Of a stretch of DNA of 64,000 bases, positions 26,078 to 39,520 are shown one piece after another. The notes below the pieces were generated by a model. It was not told where the DNA came from, did not search any database, and saw only the letters and a list, made by a program, of their open reading frames with translations. Within the stretch, counting starts at the first letter, position 1. Each line of letters starts with the position of its first letter. The DNA is from Hyperoodon ampullatus (Eukaryota; Chordata; Mammalia; Artiodactyla; Ziphiidae), in the NCBI GenBank assembly GCA_949752795.1, contig CATKHW010000427.1, forward strand, positions 1,054,001 through 1,118,000. The letters run 5' to 3'. A program made the translations under genes and the position numbers.

Positions 26078-27815
26078 CCATCTCACCAATCCTCTCAGTC
26101 CCAAGTGTCCAGCCTTATGCCACATCCAGCGGTCGTTGTAGATAGGGTCATTCCAGGTTTCATCAGAGACCCTGAAGGAATTGTAAAGAATTTCCCTGTT
26201 TTCTTTGTTTTGTTTTTGAAATTCCTTTTGATAGTGGGTTTGAGCTGATTCTCGCTGCCATGTTTATGCCAGTCTAGAAACACTTGATTCACTTACGGAG
26301 ACATATCAATACATAGGTTTTAAGATTCTTACTAGTCAGATATATTCCTCTGCCGGAAATATGGGGTTTTGAGTCCGTTTCAGTGAGGAACTTGTAGGTC
26401 TTCTGTATTCCATAGTTGGTTTTTGGAACAGTACCTGTGCTTATATCAAACTCTGGTTTTATGCATCACCCCACCTCTCCTTCCAACTCTAGCAGGCATA
26501 AGTGTGTTTTATAAATGTGAGACTCTGTTATCTTTCCTAACTCAGTTCAAGTGTAGCCATGTTACAGGATCTTCATAAGTGATATCTTATGATAAAATTC
26601 TTTTTCTGTGTGTCTTATTTCACTTAGAATCATCATAACAGAATCCACTCATTTTGTTTCTACTGGTCTTATGACATTGATTTCATGACTGACGGATATT
26701 CCATCATACATAAGTACCACAATTTTTTGAGCCATTTTAATATTTCCTGGGATATTTAAGGTGTACCCAAGTTGAGGTTCTTGTAAGCAGTGCAGCCCTA
26801 AATTTTGAGGTGGCTGTGTCTTATTGATTTTCAGTTTTCCCAAGGTATATTCCCTAGACTGGAAGTGCCCTTGGCTCTGTAGATCTGTCGTTTACTTGTT
26901 TTAGGGAACCCAATGCACTCCTCCAGAGAGGCAGTTGGCAATTTACATCCCGCCCATCAGCATAACAAGGCTCCCTGTTCTCCAGGGCCTGTCTTGCCTT
27001 TCTGGTTTTTACACATTTTGTGGATGTCCCTTTTGTACCGGTGGGAAGAGATACTTCTTTGTATTGCAGATTTGCATTGTCCGCTTGCTTGCTTGGCCAA
27101 AACGGGCATATGAGTTCTCTCCTAAATATATTCAGGAGAAAATGCATACGCCCTTTTTGGCCAAGTGCATCACTGTCGAAGGTGTGCCCCTTTTCCTGTG
27201 CTTTAAAGGCGATTCCAACGTACCTCTTGAAATCTGTTTCCTGCTATTCTGCCTAGCTTTCAAGTCTACCTCGCTGCCTTCCCTCAACAGATTTTTGGAT
27301 GATAGTTGTCCTTTATTACTCTGCCAGTTTGTGAATTGTTGTGCCCCTGAGCCCCATATTGCAACTCGTTTTTTGTGAGCTGAACGCAAGACCAATATTT
27401 TGGTTCAGGACGTATATGGGTTCCCGGTGGGTGGCTGAGACTTTGGTTAATTCTTCTTCCTGCCGGGAAATTAGAGTGACATGTGCCCGTCCAAATGCCA
27501 AACAGCTACTCTCTCATTGGTTCTCCCTCTTCCCTTTCATCCTGTGCCAAATTGGCAACTTGTGCCAACAAGGGGGTTAAATGTGCTGTCTCTAAGTTGG
27601 GAGATTGATAGTAAAGCAGTTGCAGTGTCAAACATGAGCACCAGGAGACGGAGTATTAGTTGAGTTTTAGAAACGTTTCTTGTTCACAGTGTGTCCATTC
27701 TCTAGGTTTCCGGTACATGTTATAGTTGTAGTAATATCCCCTTCAACTTGGAGAGTTGGGACGCATGTAATGTGTGCCATGCATTATTGCTTTGAAGGGT
27801 CTGCATTTGCTCACC
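26078..27815. repeat. Satellite unit 16, divergent
   Basis: 1,738 bp. Palindrome 27092-27165 has about six mismatched pairs. Shares aactctagcagg, catgttacagg, gatctgt.gtttac and ggaacccaatg with unit 13, three units away. Confidence 0.9.
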
Positions 27816-29551
27816 CAATCTCACAAATCCTCTCAGTGCCACGTGTCCAGCCTTATGTAACATCCAGCTGTCATTGTAGATAGGGTCATTCCAGGTTTCA
27901 TCAGAGACCCTGAAGGAATTGGAAAGAATTTGCCTGTTTCTTTGTTTTGTTTTTGAAATTCCTTTTTATAGTGGGTTTGAGCTGATTCTCGCTGCCATGC
28001 TTATGCCAGTCTAGACACTCTTGATTCCCTTACAGAGACATATCAATACATAGGTTTTAAGATTCTTACTTGTCAGATATATTCTTCTGCGGGAAATATG
28101 GGGTTTTGAGTCCCTTTCACTGAGGAAGGTGTAGGTCTTGTCTATTCCATAGTTGGTTTTTGGAACGGTACCTGTGCTTATATCAAACTCTGGTTTTATG
28201 CATCACCCCACCTCTCCTTCCCCCTTAAGCAGGCATAAGAGTGTTTTCTAAATGTGAGACTATGTTCTCTTTCCTAGCTCAGTTCAAGTGTAGCCATGTT
28301 TACAGGATCTTCATAAGTGATATCTTATGATAAGTTGCTTTTTCTGTGTAACTTATTTCACTTAGAATCATCGTACCTGAATCCACCCATTTTGCTGCTA
28401 CTGGTATATGACATTGATTTCATGGCTGAGGGATATTCCATCGTACGTAAGTACCACAATTTTTTGAACCATGTTTATATTTTCTGGGATACTTAAGGTG
28501 TATCCAAGTTGAGGTCCTTGTATGCAGTGCAGCCCTAAATTTTGGGGTGGCTCTGTCTTATTGATTTTCAGTTTTCCCAAGGTATATTCCCTAGACTGGT
28601 AGTGCCCTTGGCTCTGTAGCTCTGTTCTTTACTTGTTTTAGGGAACAGAATGCACTCCTCCAGAGAGGCAGTTGGCAATTTACATCCCGCCCATCAGCAT
28701 AACAAGGCTCCCTGTTCTCCAGGGCCTGTCTTGCCTTTCTGGTTTTTACACATTTTGCGGATGTCCCTTTTGACCGGTGGGAAGTGATACTTCTTTGTAG
28801 TGCAGATTTGCATTGCCTGCTTGCTTGCTAGGCCAAAAAGGGCGTATGCGTTTTCTCCTGAATATATTCAGGAGAAAATGCAAACACGCTTTTTGGCCAA
28901 GTGCATCATTGTCGAAGTTGTGCCCCACTTCTGGTGCTTTAAAGGCGATTCCAACATACCTCTTGAAATCTGTTTCCTGCTATTCTGCCTCGATTTCAAG
29001 TCCACCTCATTGCCTTCCCTCAACAGATTTTTGGATGATAGTTGTCCTTTATTACTCTTCCAGTTTGTGAATTGCTGTGCCCTGAGCCCCATTTTTCAAC
29101 TCATTTTTTGTGAGCTGACCGCAAATGCAAAATTTTGGTTCAGGATCTCCACTTGTTCCCCGTGGGTGGCTGAGACTTTGGTTAATTCTTCTTCCTCCCG
29201 TGAAATTAGAGTGACATGTGACGTCCAAATGCCTAACAGCTACTCTCTCATTGGTTCTCCCTCTTCCCTTTCATCCTCTGCCAAATTGGCAATGTGTGCG
29301 AACCAGGAGGTTAAAGGGGCTGTCTCTCCAAGTTGGGAGATTGATAGTAAATCATTTGGAAAGTCACACCGGAGCACCAGGAGAGGGACTATTCGTTGAG
29401 TTTTAGAAACCGTTCGTATTCACAGTGTGTCCATTCTCTAGGTTTCCCGTACATGTTATAGCTGTAGTAATATTCCCTTCAACCTGGAGAGTTGGGACAC
29501 AAGGAGTGGGTGCCATGCATTATTGCTTTAAAGGGTCTGCATTTGCTCACC
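27816..29551. repeat. Satellite unit 17, divergent with a young-type tract
   Basis: 1,736 bp. Palindrome 28828-28901 has about five mismatched pairs. Flanks are old-type (agttgctttttctg near 28334, ttttgcgga near 28752), but about 28371-28740 matches the young left-array type. Confidence 0.9.
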
Positions 29552-31289
29552 CAATCTCACCAATCCTCTCAGTCCCAAGGGTCCAGCCTTATGCCACATC
29601 CAGCTGTCCTTGTAGATAGGGTTATTCCAGGTTTCATCAGAGACCCTGAAGGAATTGTAAAGAATTTCCCTGTTTTTTTGTTTTGTTTGTAAAATTCCTT
29701 TTGAGAGTGGATTTCAGCTGATTCTCGCTGCCATGTTTATGCCAGTCTAGACACACATGATTCCCTTACAGAGACATATCAGTACATAGGTTTTAAGATT
29801 CTTACTAGTCAGATATATTCTTCTGTGGGAAATATGGGGTTTTGAGTCCCTTTCACTGAGGAAGGTGTAGGTCTTGTCTATTCCATAGTTGGTTTTTGGA
29901 ACGGTACCTGTGCTTATATCAAACTCTGCTTTTATGCATCACCCACCTCTCCTTCCCCCTTAAGCAGGCATACGAGTGTTTTCAAATGTGAGACTCTGTT
30001 CTCTTTCCTAGCTAAGTTCAAGTGTAGCCATGTTTACAGGATCTTCATAAGTGATATCTTATGATAAGTTGCTTTTTCTGTGTGACTTATTTCACTTAGA
30101 ATCATCGAACCTGAATCCACTCATTTTGCTTCTACTGGCCTTATGACATTGATTTCATGGCTGAGGGATATTCCATCATACGTAAGTACCACAATTTCTT
30201 TACCATTTTTGTCTTTCCTTGGATATTTAAGGTGTCCCGGATTCGAGGTTCTTGTAAGCAGTGCTGCCCTAAATTTTGGGGTGGCTGTGTCTTATTGATA
30301 TTCAGTTTTCCCAATGTATATTCCCATGACTGGAAGTGACTTAGGTTGTGAAGCTCTGTTGTTTACTTCTTTTAGAGAACACAGTGCACTCCTCCAGGGT
30401 GGCTGTTGGCAATTTACATCCCACCCATGAGCATAACAAGGCTTACTGTTCTCCAGAGCCTGTCTTGCCTTTCTGGTTTTTACACATTTTGCAGATGACC
30501 CTTTTGACCGGTGGGAAGTGATACTTATTTGTAGTGCAGATTTGCATTGTGCAGTTGCTTGGTTGGTCAAAATCGGCGTATGCGTTTTCTCCTGAATATA
30601 TTCAGGTGAAAACGCATACGCCCTTTATGGACAATTCCATAATTGTCGAAGTTGTGATGCTTTTCCTGTGTTTAAAAGCAATTCCAATATACTTCTTGAA
30701 ATCTGTTTCGTGCAATTCTGCATCATTTTTAAGTCTGCCTCGTGGCTTTCCCTCAACAGATTTTTGGAAGAGAGTAGTCCTTTATAACTCTGCAAGTTAG
30801 TGAAATGCTGTGCCGCTGTGCTCAGTTCTCAACTCGCGTTTTTGTGAGCTGACCGCAAATCCATAGTTTTGCTTCAGGACCTGTACAGGTTCTGGGGGGG
30901 GGGGCAGGCTGAGAGTTTGGTTAATTCTTCTTCGTGACGGGAAATTAGAGTGACATGTGGCCGTCCAAATATCTACAGCTACTCTCTCATTGGTTCTCCC
31001 TTTTCCCTTATATCCTCTGAACAATGTGCCAACTGTGCGAAACAGGTTATAGGGGTTGACTCTCCAAGTTGGGAGATTGATATTAAAGCAGTAGGAATGT
31101 CAAGTTGGAGCACAAGGAGAGAAAAAAAATTAGTAGAGTTTTAGAAACCTTTCTCCATCAGAGGGTGTCCATTCTCTAGGTTTCCCATACATGTTATAAC
31201 TGTAGTGATATTCCCATCTACCTGGAGAGTTGGGAACCATGGAATGATGGGCAGGAATTATTGCTTTAGAGGGTCTGCCTTTTCTCACC
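29552..31289. repeat. Satellite unit 18, strongly divergent
   Basis: 1,738 bp. Palindrome-equivalent region 30562-30635, several mismatches. Contains a run of about 11 G near 30893-30904. Shares taactctgca and gagaaaaa variants with unit 19, so the two form an older subfamily. Confidence 0.88.
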
Positions 31290-31801
31290 CAATCTCACTA
31301 ATCGTCTCAGTCCCAAGTGACCAGCCTTATGCCACATCCAGCTGTCGTTGTAGACAGGGTCATTCCAAGTTTCATCAGAACCCCTGAAGGTATTGTGTAA
31401 GAATTAAACTGTTTTTTGTTTTGTTTTGAAATTCATTTTTATAGTGGGTTTGAGCTGCTTCTCACTGCCGTGTTTATGTCGTGCTAGGCACACTTGGTTC
31501 CTTTACGGAGACATATCAATACATAGGTTTTAAGATTCTTACTAGTCAGATATATTTCTCTGCCGGGAATTAGGGGGTTGAGTCCCGTTCACTGAGGAAG
31601 GAGTAGGGCTTGTCTCTTCTGTATTTGGATTATGGAATGTTACCTGTGCTAATATCAAACTCTGGTTTTGTGTGTCTCCCCACCTCTCCTTTCCCCTTAA
31701 GCAAGCATAAGTGTGTTTTCTATATCTGAGACACTGTTCTCTTTCCTAATTCAGTTCATATGTACCCATGTTTACATTCCCTTCATAAGTGATATCTTAT
31801 G
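31290..31801. repeat. Satellite unit 19, left part
   Basis: Phase 1-514 of the unit, ending at 'gatatcttatg'. The next 400 bp of the unit (phase 515-914) are missing and a minisatellite stands in their place. The unit resumes at 38676. Confidence 0.88.
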
Positions 31802-34800
31802 TCAGAATGCACTATGGCCCTTGTCATAATAATGCTCCATGACACCTGTCATCACAATGTTACATGCTCTTGTCATCACAATTCTCCATGCACTTGTCAT
31901 TGCAATGTTCCATGCCCCCTGTCATAGCAAGCTCCAAGTGTTTGTCATCACAATGCTTCATGACCTTGTCATCAAAATTCTCAATGGCCCTTGTCATCAC
32001 AATGCTCCGTGCCCTTGTCATCACAATGCTCCATGACCCCTGTCATCACAATGCTCCCTGACACCTGTCATCACAATGCTTCATGCCCCTTGTCATTACA
32101 GTGCTTCATGATGCTCGTCATCACAATTACGCAAGGTCTTCTCATCACAATGCTCCACGGTTTTTCCATCACAATTCTCCATGCCCTGGTCATCTCAAAG
32201 CTCAATGTCCCTCGTCCTCACAATTCTCCACTTCCTTGTCATCACAATGCTCCATGGCACTTCTCATCACAATGTTATATGCTCTTGTCATCACAATACT
32301 CCATGCACTTGTCATCGCAATGCTCCATGACCCCTGTCATAGGAAGCTCCATGCGCTTGTCATCACAGTGTTTCACGACCTGGACATTAAAATTATCAGT
32401 GGACCTTGTCATCTCAATGCTCCATGCCCTTGTCATCAAAATGCTCCTTTACGTTTGTCACAACAATCCTCCATGACACTTGGCATCACAATGCTCCGTG
32501 TTATTGTCATCACAATGGAACATGACATATGTCATCACAATGCTCCCTGACACCTGTCTTCACAATACTCCATGACCTTGTCATCACAATGCTTCATGCC
32601 CTTGTCATCACAATGTGCCATGCCCACTGTCATCACAATAATCCATGAAACTTGTCAGACAAATGCTCCATGACCCTTTTCATCAAAATGCTCCATGAAC
32701 ACTGTCATCACAATGCACCATGCCCATCATCATAATGCTTCATGCTATTGTCATCACAATGAAATCAAAATGTTCCATGACCTCTGTCATCACAATGCTC
32801 CAAACCCTTGTGATCACAATGTTCCATAACACTTGTCATCACAATGCCCCATGACGCTGGTCATCACAATTATCCATGGACTTCTCATCACAATGCCCCA
32901 TGACATTTGTCATCACAATGCTCAATACACATGTCATCACAATGCTCCCTTACTCTTGCCATCGGTATGCTCCTTGAACCCTTTCATGACAAGGCTCCAT
33001 GCCTTTTTCATCACAATGATCCATGCACTTTTCATCACAATGCTCCATGCCCTTGTCATCACAATGGTCCTAGACCCCTGTAATCACAATGCTCCATGCC
33101 CCTTTTCATCAGAATGCTCCATGAGACTTGGCATCACAAGGCTCCATGGACTTCTCATCACAATGCTCCAGGACGTTGTCATCAAAATGCTCCATTCCCT
33201 TATCATCACAATGCTCCATGACGCCTGTCATCACAATACTCCATGAACGTTTTCAGCCCAATGCTCCATGACCTTCTCATTACAATGCTCCTTGACCAAT
33301 ATCATCACAATGCTCCATGACCACTGTCATCACAACGCTCCATGACACCTGACAACACAATGATCCGGTACTCTTGTCATCACAATGCTCCATTCCCTAG
33401 TCATCACAATGCTCCATGACCCCTGTCATCACAAAACTCCATGAACATTTTCAGCCCAATGCTCCATGACACTTGGCATCACAATGATGCATGCCCTTGT
33501 CATCCCAATGCTCCTTGAACCCTGTAAACACAATGCTCCTTGACGCTTGCCATCACAGTGCTCCTGGACACCTGTCATCTCAATGCTCCATGCCTTTGTC
33601 AGCAAAATGCTACATGACCCTGTCATTACGATGCTCTATGCGCTTGTCCTCACAATACTCCATGAACCTTGGGATCACATTGCTTCCTGCCCTTGTCATC
33701 ACAATGCTCCATGTTCCTTGAAATCAAAATGATCCAAGACCTCTGTCCTCACAATGCTCCAAACCCTTGTGATCACAATGTTCCATAACACTTGTCATCA
33801 CAACGCTCCATGATGCCTTTCATCACAATACTCCATGCCCTTTTCATCACAATGCTCCATGACCTTTGTCATCATAATTTTCAATACACTTGTCATCACA
33901 ATGCTCCCTGACACTTGTCTTCAGAATGCTCCTTGAAACCTGTCACAAAAAGGCTCCATGCCTTTTTCATCACAATGCCCCATGCCGTTTTCATCACAAT
34001 GCTCCATGCCAATGTCATCAAATTACTCCACAAGCTTGTCATCAGAATGCTCCCTGACCCTTGTCATCTCAATGCTCCAAGCCATTGTCATCACAATGCT
34101 CCATTACCTTTGTCATCAGAATCCTCCATGACACTTGGCAACACAATGCTCCATGCCATTGTCATCACAATGGGCCATTACATATGTCATCACAATGCTC
34201 CCTGACACCTGTCTTCACAATACTGCATGACCTGGTCATCACAGTGCTCCATGCCCTTGTCATCACATGCGCCATTCCAACTGTCATCGCAATAATCCAT
34301 GAAACTTATTAGACCAATGCTCCATGCCCTTGTCATCACAATGTTCCATGCCCTTCTTATCACAATGCTCCACGACCCCTGTCATCACAATTCTCCGTGA
34401 CTCCAGTCATCACAATGCTTCATGACCTTTGTCATCACAATGGTCCATGCCCTCCTCATCTACAGTCTCTGTGACTTTTTAACCACAATGCTCCATGAAC
34501 TTTTCATCACAATGCTCTTTGACCCTTGTCATCACAATGCTCTATGCCTTTCTCAGCACAATGCTCCATGACCCTTGTCATCACAATGCTCCATGCGCTT
34601 GTCAGCACAATGCTCCATGACCCATGTCATCACAATGCTCCATGCGCTTGTCAGCACAATGCTCCATGACCCATGTCATCACAATGCGCCATGCGCTTGT
34701 CATCACAGTGCTCCACAATCTTGTCATCACAATGCTCCATAAACCTTGTCATCACAATGCTCCATGCACTTCTCATCAAAATGCTCTCTCACCACTGATA

Positions 34801-37800
34801 TCACAATGTTACATCACTATTCATCACAATACTCCCTCACCCCTGTCATCACAATGTTCCATGACTCCTGTCATCACAATTCTACATGCGCTTATCATCA
34901 CAATGTTCGATGACCCCTGACATCACAATGTTCCATAACCCCTGTCATCAAAATGCTCCATGAACCATTTCATCAAAATGCTCAATGACCCCTGACATCA
35001 CAATGTTCCATAACCCCTGTCATCAAAATGTTGCATGACCCTTTTCATCAAATTGTTCCATGACCCTGTCATCACAATGCTCCCTGCCCTTCTCATCACA
35101 ATGCACCACGCCCTTGTCATCAAAATGCTCCATGACCTTTGTCATCACAAAGATCCATGACCCTTTGCATCACAATGCTCCATGTCATGGTCATCACAAT
35201 GCTCCATGAACGCTCTCATCACATTGCTCCATGCCATTGTCATCACAATGCTACCTGACACATGTCATCAGAATGCTCCATGGCCTTCTCATCACAATGC
35301 TCCATGCCCTTGCCATCACAATGCTCCATTACACCTGTGATAACAATGCTCCATTACCCCTGCCATCACGATGTTCCATGGCCTTGTCATTACAAGGCTC
35401 CATGACCCTTCTCATCACAATGCTCCAAGACCCCTGTAATCACAATGCTCCATGCCCCTTTTCATCTCAATGATCCATGAACCCTGTCATCATAATGCAC
35501 CATGCCCATCATCATAATGCTTCATGCTATTGTCATCACAATGAAATCAAAATGATCCATGACCTCTGTCATCACAATGCTCCAAACCCTTGTGATCACA
35601 ATGTTCCATAATACTTGTCATCACAACGCCCCATGATGCTGGTCATCACAATTATCCATGGACTTCTCATCACAATGCTCCATGACCCTTGTCATCACAA
35701 TTCTCAATACACTTGTCATCACAATGCTCCCTGACACCTGTCGTCAGTATGCTCATTGAACCCTGTCATGACAAGTCTCCATGCCTTTTTCATCACAGTG
35801 ATCCATGCCCTTTTCATCACAATGCTCCATGCCATTGTCATCACAATACTCCACAAGCTTGTCATCAGAATGCTCCGTGACACTTGTCATCACAATGATC
35901 CATGACCCCTGTCGTCACAATGCTCCATGACACCTGTCATCACAATGCTCCATGCCCCTTGTCATTACAGTGTTCCATGATGCTCGTCATCACAATTATC
36001 CATGGTCTTCTCATCACAGTGCTCCACGGTCTTGCCATCACAATGCTACATGCCCTGGTTATGACAATGCACCATGTCCCTTGTCATCACAATTCTCCAC
36101 GTCCTTGTCATCACAGTGCTCCATGACAGTTCTCATCACTATGTTACATGCTCTTGTCATCACAATTCTCCATGCACTTGTCATCGCAATGCCCCATGAC
36201 CCCTGTCATAGCAAGCTCCATGCCTTTGTTATCACAATGCTTCACGACCTTTTCATCAAAATTCTCACTGCCCGTTGTCATCACAATGCTCCATGCCCTT
36301 GTCATCACAATGATCCAAGCCCTTGTCATCACAATGCTCCATTACCTTTGTCATCACAATCCTCCATAACACTTGGCATCACAATGCTCCATGCCATTGT
36401 CATCACAATGGACCATGAAATATGTCATCACAATGCTCCCTGACACCTGTCTTCACAATACTCCATGACCTTGTCTTCACAATGCTCCATGACCTTGTCA
36501 TCACAATGTGCCATGCCCACTGTCAACACAATTATCCATGAAACTTGTCAGACCAATGCCCTATGCCCCTGTCATCACAAAGCTCCATGCCCTTGTCATC
36601 ACAATGCTCCATGACCCCAGTCATCACAATTCTCCGTGACTCCAATCTTCACAAGGCTTCATGACCTGTGTCATCACAATGGTCCATGCCCTCATCATCA
36701 CAAGGCTCTGTGAACTTTGTCACCACAATGCTCCATGAACTTTTCATCACAATGCTCCGTGACACTTGTCATCACAATGCTCCGTGCCTTTGTCAACTCA
36801 ATGCTCCATGACCCTTGTCATCACAATGCTCCACAACCTTGTCATCACAATGCTCCATAAAGATTGTCATGACAATGCTCCATGCACTTCTTATAAAAAT
36901 GCTCTCTCACCACTGATATCAACATGTTCCCTCACTAGTCATCACAATACACCCACTCCCCTGTCATCACAATGGTCCTTAAACCCTGTCATGGAAATGT
37001 TCCATGACCCTTGACATCTCAATGTTCCATAACCCCTGTCATCAAAATGTTCCATGACACTTTTCATCAAATTGCTCCATGACCCTGTTATCACAATGCT
37101 CCCTGCCCTACACAACAGAATGCACCACACCTCTTGTCATCAAAATGCTCCATGACCTTTGTCATCACAAAGCTCCATGACCCTTGGCATCACAATGCTG
37201 CATGCCATTGTCATCACAATGCTCCATGAAACCTCTCATCACATTGTTCCATGCCCTTGTCATCACAGGCTACATGATGCTTTTCATCACAATGCTCGAT
37301 GCCATTCTTATCACAATGCTCCATGCGCTTGTAATTACAATCCTCCATGACCCATGTATCACAGTGTTCCATGCCCTGGTCATCACAATGCTCCATGACC
37401 CCTGTCATAAAAATGCTCCATGACCACTGCCATCACAATGTTCCACGGCCTTGTCATCACAAGGCTCCATGACCCTTGTCATCACAGTGCTCCAAGACCC
37501 CTGTAATCACAATGCTCCATGCCCTTGTCATCACAAAGCTCCATGACGCATGTCATCAGAATTCTCCATGGCCTTCTCATTCACGATGCTCCATGCCCTT
37601 GTCATCACAATGCTCCAAGACTCCTGTAATCACAATGCTCCATGCCCCTTTTCATCTCAATGCTCCATGAACCCTGTCATCACAATGCAGCATGCCCATC
37701 ATCATAATGCTTCAGGCTATTGTCATCACAATGAAATCAAAATGCCCCATGACCTCTGTCATCACAATGCTCCAAATCCTTGTGATCAAAATGTTCCATA

Positions 37801-38675
37801 ACACTTATCATCACAACGCCCCATGACGCTCGTCATCACAATTATCCATCGTCTTCTCATCACAATGCTCCATGACCTTTGTCATCACAATGCTCAATAC
37901 CCTTGTCATCACAATGCTCCCTGACACTTGTCGTCAGTATGCTCCTTGAACCCTGTCATGACCAGGCTCCATGCCTTTTTCATCACAATGATCCATGCCC
38001 TTTTCATCACAGTGCTCCAAGACCCCTGAAAACACAATGCTCCATGCCCTTGTCCTCACAAAGCTCCATGATGCATGTCATCAGAACGCTCCATGGCCTT
38101 CTCATCCCAATGCTCCATGCCCTTGTCACCACAATGCTCCAAGACCTCTGTAATCACAATGCTGCATGCCCCTTTTCCTCAGAATGCCCCATGAGACATG
38201 TCATCACAAGGCTCCATGGTCTTCTCATCACAATGCTCCAGTACCTTGTCATCACAATGCTCCATGACGCCTCTCATCACAACACTCCATGAACATTTTC
38301 AGCCAATGGTCCATGACCTTCTCATCACAATGCTCCCTGACCCCTGTCATCACAATGCTCCATGACCACTGTCATCACAATGCTCCATGAACCCTGACGA
38401 CACAATGATCCGGGACTCTTGTCATCAAAATGCTCCATGAACCTTGTCATCACAATGATCCATGCTCTTGTCATCCCAATGCTCCATGACCCCTGTAATC
38501 ACAATGCTCCATGACGCTTGTCATCAAAGTGCTCCATGAACCTTGTCATCACAATGCTCCTTGCCTTTGTCAGCAAAATGCTACATAATCTTGTCATCAC
38601 AATGCTCCATGCGCTTGTCATCACAACCCTCCATGACCCTTGGGATCACATTGCTTCATGCCCTTGTCATCTCGC
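31802..38675 (+). repeat. 6.9-kb minisatellite, period about 25 bp
   Basis: Degenerate direct tandem repeat with core TGTCATCACAATGCTCCATG followed by CCC, ACCC or ACCCC, so the period alternates between 24 and 26 bp; about 270 copies. The displayed strand is poor in G. Some blocks recur: the segment around 32700-32830 is closely repeated near 35490-35650 and 37680-37860, and about 32083-32390 is repeated near 35950-36255. Open frames of up to about 160 codons come from the repeat cycling through three frames without stops and are not genes. It interrupts satellite unit 19. Confidence 0.95.
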
Positions 38676-39520
38676 TCTTGCCTTTCTGGTTTTTACAGAT
38701 ATACAGATGTCCCTTTCGACCGGTGGGAAGTGACAATTCTTTGTAGTGTGGATTTGCATTGCATGCTTGCTTCATTGGCCAGAAAGGACGTATGCGTTTT
38801 CTCCTGAATATATTCAGGGGAAAAGGCATACGCCCTTTTTGGCCAAGTGCATCACCGTCCAAGTTGGGATGCTTTTTCTGTGCTTCAAAGGCGATTCCAA
38901 TTTACCTCTTGAAATATGTTTTGTGCAATTCTGCCTCATTTTCAAGTCCGCTTCATTGCCTTCCCTCAACAGATTTCTGGAAGAGAGTAGTCCTTTATAA
39001 CTCTGCAGGTTTTTGAATTGCTGGGCCCCTGAGCTCCAATTTTCAAATCCCATTTTTGTGAGCTGGCCGCAAATCCACAATTTTGCTTCAGGACCTATAC
39101 TGGTTCCAGGGGTGGCTTTATTGGTTCCCTGTGGGTGGCTGAGGCTTTGGTTAATTCTTCTTCCTGACGGGAAATTAGAGTGACATGTGCCCGTCCAAAT
39201 GCCTACATCTACTCTCTGATTGGTTCTCCCTCTTCCCTTTCATCATCTGCACAAATAGCAAACTGTGCGAACCAGGAGGTTATAGGGGCTGACTCTCCTA
39301 AGTTGGGAGATTGATAGTAAAGCAGTTGGAATGCCAAAGTGGAGCACAAGGAGAGGAAAAATTAGGAGAGTTTTAGAAACCTTTCGCCATCACAGGGTGT
39401 CCATTCTCTAGGTTTCCCATACATGTTATAACTGTAGTGATATTCCCTTCTACCTGGAGATTTGGGACCCATGGAATGGTGGCATGCATTACTACTTTAA
39501 AGGTTCTGCATTTTCTCTCC
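38676..39520. repeat. Satellite unit 19, right part
   Basis: Resumes at phase 915 ('tcttgcctttctgg'). Palindrome-equivalent region 38774-38847 has about five mismatched pairs. Near 39105-39140 a short local duplication of the 'tggttcc.....ggtggct' segment adds about 20 bp. Confidence 0.88.

Larger units (their letters stand above)
1..31801. repeat. Left satellite array, L1-derived 1.74-kb tandem unit (cetacean common-satellite type)
   Basis: Eighteen full direct tandem units plus the start of a nineteenth. The landmark at position 1 recurs at 1740, 3479, 5218, 6957, 8696, 10435, 12173, 13912, 15651, 17390, 19129, 20868, 22605, 24342, 26078, 27816, 29552 and 31290, giving unit lengths of 1,736-1,739 bp. 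Units 1-12 differ by scattered substitutions only; units 13-18 become clearly more divergent. The array runs off the left end of the window, so its full length is unknown. Period and L1 content match the common cetacean satellite; the identification rests on remembered literature, not a database match. Confidence 0.93.

Noticed and set aside
28800..29399. A 199-codon open frame in unit 17
   Set aside because: It arises from small indels joining two frames that are separate in other units; no sister unit keeps it and it resembles no protein.
31839..38292. Long open frames (up to about 163 codons) reading VITMLHALVITMLH-like repeats
   Set aside because: A 25-bp unit lacking stops cycles through all three frames, so long open stretches appear by construction. 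No promoter, start context or known repeat protein fits.
31802..38675. CRISPR array
   Set aside because: There are no unique spacers; the block is a continuous degenerate tandem repeat in a mammalian context.
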